64,000 bases of DNA from Galerina marginata. Lineage: Eukaryota; Basidiomycota; Agaricomycetes; Agaricales; Galerinaceae. Shown here in pieces: positions 1 to 12,623 of this stretch (the stretch's first letter is position 1; every line of letters begins with the position of its first letter). Made by a program: the position numbers and the translations under genes. The DNA lies in the NCBI GenBank assembly GCA_023014335.1, contig JAECYW010000025.1, positions 434,001-498,000 on the forward strand, given 5' to 3'. The notes below the pieces were generated by a model, which saw only the letters and a list, made by a program, of their open reading frames with translations, had not been told where the DNA came from and did not search any database.

Positions 1-1325
1 ATCAGCCTAATGATTCACTCTGACCCAAGGAGAGGAGGCATACTTATCTGATCATCTGGCGAGAAAGGCTTTACCGGTGCATATCTTGCTCCATGCTTTA
101 CTTTGCTCAACGGGAATTCCCCATTCTCGGGAGGTTTGCTTCTACTTCATTAGCTCTGGCTCTGGATCGATTGGACGACTTCCCCGCCACTCACGCGCAC
201 TCACGACATCCGTCCGGCTCTATGGATACCAAGCACGCTCATTCTTAGATTAAAACCTCTTTCATCCTGCAGTTCTCTATTGCTCCTTTTTGCCCGTGGA
301 CAGCTCCGGTGACCCAAAGCTCGATTTATCCTCGGCCGACTAGGAGCTCTTTTATGGACACGTATATTTATTTACGACAGCTCTCAAAATATCCATAGCC
401 ATCGTGAACCCCGGTGAGTTATTTTTGGATTTTTTGAACTTTTGATATATGTTTGGGACGGGCGTGGAGTAACATGATTTATTAATAGCGCATTTTCGGA
501 GGCCGCCAGGACTACCGGAGCGATGAACGCTGTCGATTCGTCCGTGCTTCCCCCCTTCAGTTATTTATAACTCAAAGGGTGTTACAATATCCCTGATGGA
601 TATGTATGGCCCTTGTCATGCTCGCACGCAATTCGAAATATACATCTTGACGATAGCCATCTTCGATAGCCAGCGGGGCGTCCTCATCTTCCACCTCTTA
701 ACATCCTGCACCACCCAAAACTCCAGGGAGGAGGCTAAAAGCTAAGGCAACTCTTTGGTCGGTCTCTTCTTTTGGATCGCCTCTTGCAGCGCATCGTGGG
801 CTTACATTATTGGCACTACTCGCAGAAACTGCGCTTCTCTCCGAATCTATCGTATCCCACCCTCTCAGACGGACCTAAAATACTTCTTTCAACTTTGGAA
901 GGCACGACGACTTGGACGCAAGGCACATCACCACGAGAATAAAGTAAATTGGGGTTTCAGTTGCTGCCCATCTGACTGCGTACGACTGACGGCCGTGGGG
1001 TTTCTTTCTCTAGGAATGGTGCGCAAGATTGGCACCACCATATAGGCATCTGCGAGGATTATAGGATACCTTTCCCCAACCATAACGGGTGGCTACCTTT
1101 GCTCCATCCACATTACGACAGCCTTTTCTGGCTGCCTTTGCGGCACTTGCCGTCTGTCCTACCGATCGTCTCCTCCCAACGCGTGCGCTTCCTGAGATGA
1201 AAGCTTGTTTTACTTGTCGAGATTCCCTTCTTTATATACCATCATCGCTTCCGCTTGCTCAACCGCCTCCTCTCCTGGAAGTGCCATCAAACTACATCAA
1301 TCTCTTTCTCTCCTTCCGTCATCTT
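1..1325. other. 5' flank with no supported gene
   Basis: I see no convincing coding exon here. Open frames are short and lack domain-like composition. The last few hundred bases are pyrimidine-rich, as in basidiomycete core promoters and leaders, and run into the start codon at 1326. An upstream exon or a regulatory function cannot be excluded. Confidence 0.4.
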
Positions 1326-2649
1326 ATGCAGGGGTCATATTTCCTTACAGTTCTGAGCATCTTCTTCTCCTGGATCGTGTCAGCTCAAGCACAAACAGTC
1401 ACAGAAACAAAAACAAAGTTCGCTTTTTTTTAAATTTCTCTTCCAACTCCGCAAGTGTTAATAGACTATCTTTGTTCACGCCAGTGGGCCTACCGTGGTC
1501 GTCGTGTTTACCTCCTCGAATGGCGGCCCAGCGTCCCTTACTACGATGTACGTGCAAAATTCTCTCTTGAAGTCTGCACTGCTGCGAAATGCCGACCATA
1601 AAGTTCAACATCCTCTGATATTCTTTATTACTTCTCCACTCTAGCACGACTTTGTCTGGCCTCCCCGTTCCAACAGATTTTACATCCTCGTCTTCCTCCC
1701 GTACCCCCAGCGTGACCAGTACTGTCTTAGAATCGCCACATGTCAAGTCGCCTGTGGCTATGGTTGCGGGCTCATTATCTGGTTTCATCGCAATATTCGC
1801 TGCGGTAATTGTTGTCATTGTGGTACGCCGTCGGAGAAACGGAAAGAGAAGCCGGCGGCGGACGTCCATTATTATGGCGCTAGAGGCTCAGCATCCGGGG
1901 TCGTTTGTTGGTAATGTAAGAGTGGCTTCTCCTGCTCATGGGGACAACGTCGACTCAGGCGGGTCCGATTCGGGCTCATTTTCGGGTACGTGTTTTACCT
2001 TTTCAATTTTCTTCCACTCCGATCCCCTTTTATTCGTTATTGAAGGCTACGAATGAAGGTTCGCTTTGTCGTTAAATTTAAATTTTTAAACTTATTTCCC
2101 CATGATAAGCTGGCTTGCTGACTGGACCCCAACTTTCCCGCCTTTATAGCTCGTATGCCATCCGCAAGATCATCGTCCGGTGCGGGAACGACGCTTGATG
2201 AATCGGGAAGAACTGTCAAGAAGAATTCGACGAAGAAAAGCAGATCCCGATATCCTTCGAGCCAGACAAGAGCCATTAAGAACAACAGGCGATCGGACGA
2301 CCTCGAGCTGAATTGGAGGGACAGCAATTCCCCACTCTTCCCGCCTCTCGACAGGAGCAGTAATCCCTTACCTCCTAGCCAATCGCAGGGGAGTACTGTG
2401 CCTACATTTAATAACGGCTATCACAACACGGTGACAAATCCCACCGCTAGCACAAGCGCTGGAACAGACGCCAAGCCAGATTCCCACCTCCAAGACGTGT
2501 ACCCTCCTCGCGTATTTCTGCCTCCGTCACAATCCTCGCAGACGCACATGCCGGACCCATCATCCACCTTGAACGCCGCTCCTGGTCGACCGCCACCGAG
2601 TAATATGCCTCAAGAAGATTTACCCCCTGCATATGAAGACGTTCGGTAG
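1326..2649 (+). CDS. Single-pass type I membrane protein, four exons
   Basis: Four exons join in frame: 1326-1417, 1485-1547, 1645-1985 and 2150-2649, giving 331 residues. Residues 1-22 form a signal peptide (hydrophobic core ending SAQAQ). A short Ser/Thr/Val-rich outer domain follows, then one membrane helix (about VAMVAGSLSGFIAIFAAVIV) with a very basic stop-transfer run RRRRNGKRSRRR, and a long Ser/Pro-rich cytoplasmic tail ending PPAYEDVR. PPAY resembles a PPxY motif that binds WW-domain proteins such as Rsp5-type ligases. The plan matches the small Ser/Thr-rich plasma-membrane proteins common in Agaricomycetes, some compared with Mid2/Wsc-type sensors. That role is inference; no enzymatic domain is visible. 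The join phases agree at all three introns, which supports the model. Confidence 0.75.
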
Positions 2650-4108
2650 CCGCCTCCTTCCCCCAGACTTTGGAAAGACCCCTTAGAGCGGGGTTATTGC
2701 GGATATTAAATTGCGATTTGCTTCGAATATGTTTCGCAAAGGCGTTTTCTAAGCAGTTGCCAGCTCAGGATAGATTTTTCCTTACGTCCGTGCCATAATC
2801 AGCCGTCAGTGCCAACAATATCTTGTTTGGTCAAGCAGGCTGTGCGCAATCGATGGGAATTCGTTAAATTTGGTTCTCTTCGTGTCGTGGGGCATGATGA
2901 ACATGCCACTGGGTTGGTTCACTTTGGTCGGTCTTAGGTTAAGTTCTCTTGTAATATTAGAAATTTAGTGTAGCAAAATTTATTTTTACATAGTACAACC
3001 CGGATTCAGAGTGATGCTGCTTTTGGCGCTTTGAAGTTTGAACATGGCAAGTTGAAAGCTTCTGCCCTCGGTCTGCTTTTTCTCTGGGGCAGCTGGTCTT
3101 TCGCTAAGTACTGATTAACAACACCCAGTCGAAAACCTTTTGTAGCAACATCTCATGTTACAAATCACAAGTTGAGGTTGTGCCCGACGTTTGGGTGTAC
3201 AACATAATCGCCACACAATAATCACTTCGATTGGCCACCACTTAAATGCTTTCCCAAGGCGACAAAAATCCTGGCCAGCATTCTTCCCTAGCTTCGGCCA
3301 ATCAAAGTCACCCCGAGGGCCCAGTGCAGTGGAATCTCATGTTGACATTTTGGTCTCTTGTCCAAAAACGACGAGCCTGATCAACAGCCCTTGTATAAAC
3401 CATAAATCGTACTCGTCAGCTGGTAAATAAATTCCTTACCATGCTTTCATCAACGCCGTTAAGGAGATCGATCTTCGTCCGTTCGAAACTTATGGACGCT
3501 TGTTTTTTCAACCGAGTTTCATGATGGAAAATCTGATCTTAATGTCCTCCAGCTAGTCGGGGAACGCCACGGAATCGCGCAGGAAGGCGATAGCTGCTCG
3601 CCGTCCGGCTCTTTCCAGTCATGAGGTGGAAATTTGTGCCCCATATTGTGGATCTAGATCCAGTATTCGTACGTTAGGATCATCTTCCCATCCAACTTAC
3701 GGACTGCGGGAAACTTAGCCGAAGAAAGCTCCAAAAAACTGTCGTTGAGCTGTCGTAAGTGGTTGTTGACCAGGTCCAGGACCTGGACTTCGAGGACTAG
3801 AATCAGTCCCCACAATTTTATATTATAGTAGCTAGTATTCATACGACAAGAGCACTGCCTCCTGAAATCAACCGCCTGTACTCGAGGCTGCCTGGAATTT
3901 GGGTCCAAGGGCGATTCATTAAGATGCCATTCTTCGTACCGGCTGGCTGGTCGTCCTGTGGCGTGTCGTGCAACGAATCACTTGCTTCTATACTTCCTGT
4001 TCACCCGTATTGATCCTACGTTGATAGCAAATGCGGGCACTGGCACGAGGATTGTTTAGGTGGAAAATAGAAGAAAACAAAAAAAAAACCAGAGTAACGG
4101 GTCTAAAA
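2650..4108. other. Intergenic, 1.46 kb
   Basis: This stretch holds the 3' ends of two convergent genes. A minus-strand open stretch at 3654-3908 (84 codons) has somewhat protein-like composition but no recognisable domain and no good splice partners. Nothing firm is supported. Confidence 0.4.
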
Positions 4109-6629
4109 CTAATCCATGTCGTTAAACTTCCTCTTCTGCACCCTCGCTACCGCATCCTTGAATTTCTCATTGACCACTGCCTGCTTCAATGCACCCTTCT
4201 CGTCCGCTGCTCTCTTCTTGAGTTCTGGAAGGAAACAAGGACAAAAAATCAGCACCAGAAGTTAAAGCACCAGCGAGAGCATAGAAAGGCGAACCGACCT
4301 AGAGAGCGCTCTCCGATCCACAGTCGCAAATGGGCGTTACCAATTCCGTCACCCCCAGCTGTGGCACCAGCAGCCGACTTCGGTGTGGGACACTTCTTGA
4401 CATCGGAGGTCTTGACGGCTTTTGGCTGGGCGCCAAGTCCGGCTGCTAGCTGCTCCGCGGTGCCCAACATTGACTCTGCATGTTCAGTCGAGGTGTGCAC
4501 GTACTGCGCCGCAACGAGTGAGAGGACAAGGGCACGAAGGTGGTTGTCTTGCGCGGCAGTGGAGAGATTCAGAGCGGTACGTAGATGGGTCCTGTTAAAC
4601 ATCGAAAAGTGGCGGAAGAACTGAATAAGAAAAAGGAACAAAACGGTGACAGATGGGGCATGGCAACGTACTTTGTCACCAAGAATTCTTTGGACAGCGA
4701 AGCAGCTAGGACGGCACCGATAGCCTTCAACGTACCGCCAAGACCTTCACACTCTTTCACTATACCCGCACCCGCCTTGCGCAAGGCCTCCATTTCGTAT
4801 TCACGCTGCGCGGTGTCGCTAAGCTCGCTGGCAGCGCCAATGAGAAGCCACAATTCGCCAGCACGGGCAGAGACGTTGACCCAGTAGTCTTCACAGCCGT
4901 CATCCTCGTCGGAGGCAGGCTGGTTCGATGGCCGCTTTCGTGAAAGGTGAGCGGCTACTTGGTAACATTTGAGGGCCCTTTCTGTTCGACCAAGGCCATG
5001 GGCGAGGTGGGCCTGATGTAGGGTGATTCTCGCACTGTATATTGAGAAGAGCCCGTGGGTCCGGGTATCAGCTATGAGCTGCGAGAGGTTCTACGGGAAG
5101 GGGGTAAACTGGTAGTTCGTATAAAATATTGGGAATAACATACGTGTTCGGCTTCATCGAATTCGCTCCTGGAGATACAGACCTACACAAAGACTGACAG
5201 TTAGCACGACGTAAATCATGAAAAGCATATAAATCAACACGAACGCCAATAATTTCACAAATCATATCCGCCTTCATCTTCGACATCCTTCTATAAAACT
5301 CGTTCGCGTCCGCAACGGAGGACCATATAGGCACTAAAAGGGACGAATAAGGGAAAGTTCGGAAAGACGAAACCAAACATACGTGGCGCATCTGTCTTCA
5401 ACTCCTTGTCTACGACGAGGACGCCCTCGCTGGCAAAAACCTTGCGTTTAGGCTTGCGTCCAACTGGGTCCCGTTTTGAAACGCTGCTGACCAGGAACCC
5501 GAGAGCGAAAATGACCCGAGGATGGGTGACTTGGACCCGAAGTGGCGGTAAGTTGGGCAAGTCAATGTCGATAATGCCACTGACCCCGAACGCCTGCAAG
5601 GCCCCTCCATCTAACATTTCGTGCAACTTCTTGATCCGACATTGTGTATCTTTGCTGCTGCCGATGTAGGTATAGAAAAGAATACCGATGACCAGAACGT
5701 GAATGATGAGGACTTTTTCGATCTTGGTTTTACCAGGGACAGCCGGAAACGCATTAATGGGACTTTTGGATTCTTCTACAGGCTCGAACAAGAGGTTGAG
5801 GTCCTTCTCTGCGCTGTTCAAGGATTCCCCAACCCTGTTCCAGATGCCATGGTGAACTAGATCCCGTAGTTCGAGGACCATGGCGAAAAGCACCACTTCA
5901 CGGTGATTATTAAGCTTAGCCAGATCGTGGAGGTCCCGGATAGCGCCTAAGGACTTCAAACTAGAGGTCGAAGGCGAATATGGGCTCAGTTCATCACCGT
6001 CGGAGGCATTGGAATGACTGCTAATGTAGGCCAGGTGGGCGGCATATTGAACGTGAAGAGGGTCCGAGGGCACAATGAAACTCGTCAGTACTTTCTTGAG
6101 TGTATTTTGCGCTAGTTTTTGATTTCCTTGATGAATAGCAAGACGAGCAGAGAGACGTGTGATTTGGGGTTTGTAATATCGAAGAGAAGGATGCTAATTT
6201 CGTGATAAGTCAAGGTTTCTGGACATAGAAACAAGAGAGTGCGTACCTTGTGGGCAATAATCAGCTTTTGTAGAAACGAAGTCAGTTTTAGTGCGTCAGA
6301 TAAGAAGGCGAAGACCATACCGCTTTGGTAATCGCCTTTTCGACTTCGTCCTCAACCCCAAGCGTGTCCAAGCCAATCTTGAGACCAATTTCTGCTAACT
6401 CCGTCCATGCTTGACACTCCATATTGGGCTCGAGATTAGGCAAAGAAAGATATTTCCGCAACGCAAATAATGACAAGAAATTTGCACGCGCATGATTCCT
6501 ATGAGTTGGTGGGTGTGCTAGGAGCTGGGGCAAGGAGAGAAGTAGAATGTCTGTCGGTAATGGTTTGAGCACTGGGGGCTCGAGTTTTTGCCTTTTGAAT
6601 GGCCTATTGTCTACGTCTAAGGCGGACAT
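4109..6629 (-). CDS. MAU2: Cohesin loading factor MAU2/SCC4-like
   Basis: This multi-exon minus-strand gene starts at the ATG at 6629 (MSALDVDNRPFKRQKLEPP) and ends at the TAG at 4109-4111 after KRKFNDMD. The exons translate to an all-helical TPR-type protein. N-terminal segments resemble the MAU2 pattern (EVEKAITKA, then DALKLTSFLQKL). Middle segments are RALKCYQVAAHLS-like repeats. A C-terminal segment, NHLRALVLSLVAAQYVHTSTEHAESML, corresponds to the conserved C-terminal repeat of the Cohesin_load family. MAU2/Scc4 pairs with Scc2/NIPBL in the nucleus to load cohesin onto chromatin. I identify the family from the order and character of the segments, not from an alignment. Exon borders were not all resolved; introns lie near 4226-4300, 4570-4660, 5060-5380, 6075-6110 and 6240-6320. 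The tail is basic, as expected for a nuclear protein. Confidence 0.78.
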
Positions 6630-7458
6630 AAGTAATGGCAATGATGGTAACGGAAAGACGTGCAAATATGACCGTTGCGTGATTTTTCATAAATCACGCG
6701 CTTTGTGACGCGTCGCGTCTTCGCAGACACGCGTGACCGACTAAGTACAACTCCGCCACCAGTACCTGCATTTGACCTTCAACCCATTGTCATCAAACGC
6801 CTCTCAGAGTTAATTTGAACTCGCAACCCAATAGATCCAGCCTTGATTCCATTTTCGTTTATCGTTTATTTCTAATCGTCATCTCCAAAATTCACCTTTC
6901 TGGTTTGCTCTAAATTGACTTATCGAAGCCTCATCCTCGGGAATACGCTACTATATCGAGGATTTCAATAAGACGTCCGGAACACACGAACGGAGAGGAA
7001 GGGAAAGGGCTAGGGCCACAGCGTCAATGCAAGTGCCGACAATTGATCGACATCAGGCAAGAGACCCAATTTGAATTGGTGAGCAAGTTGGCGAGAAACT
7101 GGCCAAAAGAGTCGGAGCCTAAGTCAGTGTGTTTCAAGGCTCCTATTTGCGTTCAAGAAAGATTACTATCTGATTATGTAGCGTTGCGATCTATATCGAT
7201 CCTGTGGTCACATGAAATTCCTGTCCAACTCGTCAATACCTCTGGGCCCATCTTACCGATCGTGAAAGCTCGATGGCATATCGCTGCCCGAAAGAGTTCG
7301 ATCTCATTGCCAGAACAGGCTTGCAAACGTCGTTAAGACCCCAAAATTTGTGGCTCTAGGCTCTGTCCCAATGATTTGGCTAGCATCCTAAACCGCCCTT
7401 TATAAAATCCAGATAAAAGACGCCACCGCAATTCCTCGATTGATTCCTACCCCCCATA
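6630..7458. promoter_or_regulatory. Shared divergent promoter region
   Basis: These 829 bp separate the divergent start codons at 6629 (minus) and 7459 (plus). The region has CG-containing motifs near 6700-6730 (several ACGCG-type words, reminiscent of MluI-box sites of cell-cycle promoters, which would suit a cohesin loader) and pyrimidine-rich stretches. The regulatory reading is inference. A short open frame at 7043-7336 has no coding character. Confidence 0.35.
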
Positions 7459-9816
7459 ATGTCTTTTGCTGACGACAAGTTCCTTCCAACAGACACCTAT
7501 GCCATTATTAACGCCGAGCACAATCTCTCTGTCTTATTCAACGAGCGAGATCAGTCCTTGTCGACAGCAAGCGCCGATGACTATGGCGTACGTCGCTGTA
7601 CTCTAAACGTTTTATAACCCGCGTCGATCATTTTATCATAGTGGACAGTTTCACTCCTCAAGAACAAGAAATGGACTATCCACGGACCGTCCGATATATC
7701 CATCGAGCTCGGGCCAGACGCAGAGGAGGGCGAAGACGTAATTTGGGCGAAGAATCCCCCTAAACCACACCAATGGGTGATCAAGCGGCATTCCAATGCA
7801 GAACAATCTTACATGCGAGTTCCATCTTATTCGGAGATTTTTATAAGGCCGCTCACCTTCCACTTCAAGAATTTACTCGCCCACTCAATCGGGCCTCTTT
7901 TGGAGTCTTCCCAACGCCGATAAGGGCACTACTGTAAGTCACCCTCCTTTCCTCGTCAAAGCGCATGCTAACTTCCGATCGGCAGCCCCAACTATCCAGT
8001 GATTATGATAGCGTCTCCAGTCTTTGGAAATTTAAGAAGATCGAACAACCGGCAGCCGATGACGATATGGTAAGTCCCTCTTGCTTGATAAAACTAACGA
8101 CGTTGTTCATCCGTCAATTCTAAGCCCGACACGGCCGAAATATTTGCTGCCGGTGCAGTCCACCGCCCAAGGCAACTGAAAACAGGGATCAAAAACAGGT
8201 TTGCCGTGATCATCCCGCCTGGGTGGTTAACATCCATCAGCTCGGTACGAGGAATTGTTGCGGCCTTGTTCGCTTAAATGAACTTGCTATGCGATAGGTC
8301 GCTTGTGGGGGCAATAGCAACCTCGTTCGTGTCCGTCGAACTATAGACGGGGCTTTGGAAACCCAAGATCTGGTCAGCGGTTGGGACGCCACCGACAGAG
8401 TAATGACTCTGGATGGAACTGATTCTGACGCCTTGGCTCTGTCTTCTGTGGACGACTCTTACATCCTGGTCCTTGACGCTTTCCATTCAAAGAATTCAGC
8501 GAGAAAGGATCCTCGTAAGTTACCTGGTTTCAAAGATTTTAGCACAAATCTTCGGGTGTTCGCGGTTGGTCGGTGTCATTATCCTTTCGTTTTTAAGCCT
8601 GATATCGTCCGCAGACCTCTCGACCTAATGACATAAAAAGCTTTCCCGACTTTCAGACTTTCACGGTGAAGTTCCAACATCTTCTCTGTTCACATGTCCG
8701 CTTAATAGAGTCGAAAGATTTTCGACGAGTCTGAGGGTCAGCCTGGGTCATCTCGAACGCAAAACGCAATCATAACGGTACACTCTACCATTAAAGTCTC
8801 TGTCGACCTGAACGACCCCGGGAAGCCCGATCCGAATAGCGTCAACAAGGGGTACAACGAGGAGCTGGATCTCCCTCGTCCTAGTTCCATGGACCAATTA
8901 CTCGAGTTGCGTATATTCTCCTCGGTCCAACTAAACAACTTACACCATTCCTTATATAGAAAATATCGCGTCGTGTTCGTTGTAGACGACTCAAGCGCTG
9001 TGAGTGTTCTTATCGATTTCTCTTATCAACTCTTTGTGACACTTTCTTAGATGGCCGCCAACGGAGCATGGGGTAAAGCGAAAGAGGCTGTCATTCGAAT
9101 TGTTGCCGAAACTATGCAGTACGATACCAATGGGATCGACCTGTATTTTCTTAACTCCATGCTTCATCGGGAGGGCGTTGTTGTAAGTAATTACCGAGGA
9201 GCCTTTACGATAAACTGACAAGGCTTTAGGCACGCGATGAAGTTGCTCGGATATTCGGACAGATCAAGCCTCAAGGTATTTCCTCGTCTTTTCCCTTTGA
9301 CTGGGTTTTACCTCAATTATTCCCCACAAGGGCCTTCGTCGACCGGTGCCCGCCTCGAATCCGTGCTCAACAAGATCCTACTTCAACTGGACCAGGCTAA
9401 AGATAATTCGTCTGCCTACGGACAGATCAAGCCGACCAATGTCGTGGTGCTTACGAATAGCTCTCCATCTGACGACGCTGCGAAGGCACTCCGGGTCGCC
9501 TCACAAAAGCTGAAACGTGGATTACACCATCCAAACGCGGTCGGAATCCAATTTGCGCAGATCGGGAACGACAATATTGTTCAACAAGCGTTGCGAAAAT
9601 TATCGCAAGATCCTTCTTTTGTACGTCGTTCTCCGCTCATCTCGGTGGGCATGATTTTGACCCATAAGCTAGGACCTAGCGGATGCTATATCCTTCGGGA
9701 CGAAATTCAGTCCAGAGAATCTCCAAAAAGCTGTTCTTAGTGCGATACACCCGTCTGTGCGTGCCAAAGTCGCCAGTTCATCAGGACGACGCTTGAGTTT
9801 GTCCTTTTATAGTTAA
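7459..9816 (+). CDS. von Willebrand factor A-domain protein
   Basis: The start is the ATG at 7459; exon 1 is 7459-7587 (43 codons) and the stop is the TAA at 9814-9816. Introns are short and frequent. The N-terminal part (TYAIINAEHNLSVLF..., WTVSLLKNKKWTIHG...) looks beta-rich and may be a beta-trefoil or lectin-like fold, which is a guess. The C-terminal part is a vWA/Rossmann fold: YRVVFVVDDSSAM (MIDAS region, from about 8960), a STGARLESVL segment that carries the MIDAS Thr, then NVVVLTNSSPSDDA and a helix-rich end finishing SGRRLSLSFYS. The MIDAS motif DDSSAM is close to, but not, the canonical DxSxS. The exon near 7800-7935 hits an in-frame TAA at about 7919 if read straight through, so one splice site there is unresolved or the gene carries a lesion. 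vWA proteins usually bind other proteins through metal. Confidence 0.65.
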
Positions 9817-9997
9817 TTCTATCTGTGGGGTTGATCTGATACTGAAATCTCCAGTTTATTACCGCGTCTTCAATTCCGATGGTGCAATAGCGACGAAACG
9901 TCCTGCTTACATGAATAATCTGTACCTTGGCTGCATTATACCCAGATGGGTCGCTCCGCCTCATCATGCACGCTCTCTAAGGATCTGTTTGTCCACG

Positions 9998-10849
9998 ATG
10001 GAAAACATCGACCCGAGCAAAACACGATTGTTTGCCACATCTTCGAGCCAATCTGCACTCACGGACGATACTCCTGTCTCTTTGAGCGCCTCCCAAACCC
10101 TTGGACTAACACCTACCGAGCCGTTGGCCCTATTTTCCGAAGTCGTCCCCCAGCCGGGTTTTAAAGCAGGGACAGAGTCCTTCCGTGTGCCACCAGATAC
10201 CGAGTCGCCTCTCGCCCCACGATTTTGTAAGTACAGTCGTCACTTTAGCCGTAACTGCTCAGGACAATGACCTGATTTTCAAGTGTATTATGGAGTTTAC
10301 ACCGAAGGCGGTGCGTTGGCATCCATGAAACCTATCAACACACAGGAAGCCTGGGTGTCGAGGATTGATCTGGATTTCATCCCACCACCGCTCTCTGTAG
10401 CGTCTCTGAAGCGCTCGATCTCTGCGAATGAGGGAATTACCTCTTCTTCAGAAATTTTCGTTGATAATGCCACCACGACCCCTCTCAGTGACGATCAAGT
10501 CTTAATCAAGGATGGCGATTGGCCGGGGTCGACGGCGGACGAGCACGTTGTATTTAAGTTCGGCACTCAATCCAACGACACCGCCACCACCACCTGGAAC
10601 CGTTTCCGTATTGACTCCAACTACACCCTTATCCTCGGTAACGGCCACAACAGTGATTGGGACCATGTTTATGTCGCTACCTCAGGCCTGGGCTATTATG
10701 GGCGCTTGGAAGACGCCGAAGGCCCTTTCCACCGTTCTAGAGTTCGAAATGTCGAGGGCCTCGTCCATGTCAAAGAGATCGAGCTCCTTTCAGTAGGACC
10801 CGTCTTCGCTAGCTCACCGGCTAACCTTTCGTTTTCCCGACTCACCTAA
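9998..10849 (+). CDS. Unknown two-exon protein
   Basis: The start ATG at 9998 begins MENIDPSKTRLF. Exon 1 is 9998-10226, a GTAAGT donor follows, and exon 2 is 10284-10849. They join in phase (PRF to LYYGVYTEGG) to give 264 residues. There is no signal peptide. The first 75 residues are Ser/Thr/Pro-rich. The C-terminal half has beta-strand character with aromatic motifs (WNRFRIDSNYTLILGNGHNSDWDHVYVATSGLGYYG). I recognise no family. It follows the vWA gene by only about 180 bp on the same strand, so readthrough or a missed connection is possible, but the upstream gene has its own stop. The last exon could be cut short if an unseen intron lies near 10800. Confidence 0.5.
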
Positions 10850-11333
10850 TTACGTATAAAGGTAGGCTTATCAATCGCGAGTTTTATTTTGTTGTTGACG
10901 ACTCGTTACTTTAGCAAGGTACTTAGCCCTTTCGGGTTCCTACCACACAGAATGCTTTCGAAATATTTCTTGTATTACTTCCTGTTCATAAACCTTCATT
11001 TCCTACCATTGTTCCGTATTTTTGTTAGATACCCAGGAGTAAGACCCAATGTTGTAGCTTGTATGATATTTCACTACTCAAGTAGTTGGCTTTGAGGACA
11101 TCTAGTTTGCCTGAAGCAGAAGGAAATATGGTTGACTGGAGGGAACAATCTGGAACACTGAATATGATTATTTGCCCCTCCCGGCTCCGACTATGATAAT
11201 AATTGTTTTTGAACAAGAGTGATCCGTCGACCCGTCGGCCAGCGATCCGGTCGCTTTCTCATGTCCAGGACATCGCTGTCTGTAATCCGGACAGACGGGG
11301 TCGAGATTGGTTTCCTCAGCCACGCGGGTTGCG

Positions 11334-11683
11334 ATGAAAGATTTAATCTTCAAAGTTACCAACATCACTGGGCAGGCTGTAAGTTTGAGTATCAGAAGAG
11401 ACGGAAAGACGGTGGCATCCAATTCTTTGAAAGGATCGACTCGGACCACAAATGAAACACATTCGGACCGACTTCCAGAGTTCTGAGCGCTGCTATTGAT
11501 AAAATAAATGTAAGAATTTGCTCCTTGCTGATGCTCGAGACAGACCATGAGAAAGTCGATGTCAACGACCGAACATTGGAAAAGTTAGGAGGAATTGGCA
11601 ATGAAAAAGTGTTGATGTGGCCAGCGAGCAGGTTGTTCGTCGGTGTTCCACCGGTGTACGTCGAAACGAAATGTGCGGCCTAA
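11334..11683 (+). CDS. Possible small two-exon gene
   Basis: An ATG at 11334 opens MKDLIFKVTNITGQAVSL, a beta-like segment with coding character. A second open stretch ends at the TAA at 11681-11683 (from about 11480, including KINVRICSLLMLETDHEKV and LMWPASRLFVGVPPVYVE). The two lie in different frames, so an intron or a frameshift must lie between them near 11380-11480. I could not find splice sites that restore phase. It could be a decayed gene. No family was recognised. Confidence 0.3.
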
Positions 11684-12623
11684 GGGAGTCAGCTTCAGAT
11701 AGGAAATGATTTTTGCCTGCCATGAGCTGAACATTGGTCGCAGTTAAGATATCACGCTAATGTTAATAAGTGTTCAGGACCAGGTTAGTTGTGTCAATGT
11801 TTCCGTACTGGGCATATTCCTTTCACATCTGCGAGAAAAGGAGGCAATGGGAGCTGCGGAAAACGACAGGCAGGTTCCGGCAGATGGGATTAAATGTGAG
11901 AGCGAACCTATGCAAGAGTCAGGACTTGGGTTGTTTGGAGAGATTCCCCAGTCTGAACACGAGTGATTGCCGTCTCTCCAGCAGACAATCTCTGGAGGAG
12001 AGGTGTCAAAGTGTTAGAAGTAGTTCATTGGAGGGAACTGGCTCAACCAGCTCGAGGTCGTTGGTCGTTGGCCAAATCTGGGCAATAAGGGAAGCGACGA
12101 TGTTTCTTGTCCTTGACAACACGCCGACTTGCCAAAATATAAAGAAGCTTGAACGAAGTGGCCGTCCTGTAAACAGCCGTATTTCTCCAGTGGCTTCGTC
12201 GCATACGAGAGGTTAATGACCCATACCTATAGAGATGTGGATGATAGGATAATTTGCCGCCAGTGTGAACAAAACTTGGGCTGCGATGGAGGGTGTTTAT
12301 TGCCGGGATATTTATTATTCTGGGATTCGTATCAATTTTGCGTTGATCTTGAAAAATATACCAGGTCAAGCCATTGTGTGGTCGAAAATCAGTATGACAC
12401 AAAGAAACCCTCCGGAAATTTCGGTTTGCATGATATGTGATTCAGGATCTTCCGGAGGCATGAAACTGAGTAGCGGTTGGACTAAGGACTTGGCGCAACC
12501 GAAAAGCCGAAATTCACAAAATTCATCAGGCATGATCGCGTGACGTTGTGATGGTTTAGCGTAACGTGACTCTCCCTCTTCGACTTCTCTTCTGGACAGA
12601 CGCGGTCGTCTGCGTCGCCAGAT
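11684..12623. other. Region without a supported gene
   Basis: Several short open frames occur on both strands, but none has domain-like composition. A 57-codon minus-strand frame beginning near 12537 has mildly protein-like composition. It could be a fragment of a decayed gene. Confidence 0.3.

Noticed and set aside
755..1045. Small upstream gene
   Set aside because: Starts without an ATG, has no domain character, and lies in the probable promoter of the gene at 1326.
3654..3908. Minus-strand exon of a hydrolase
   Set aside because: Considered because of its composition, but no catalytic motif, start or in-phase neighbour exon could be found.
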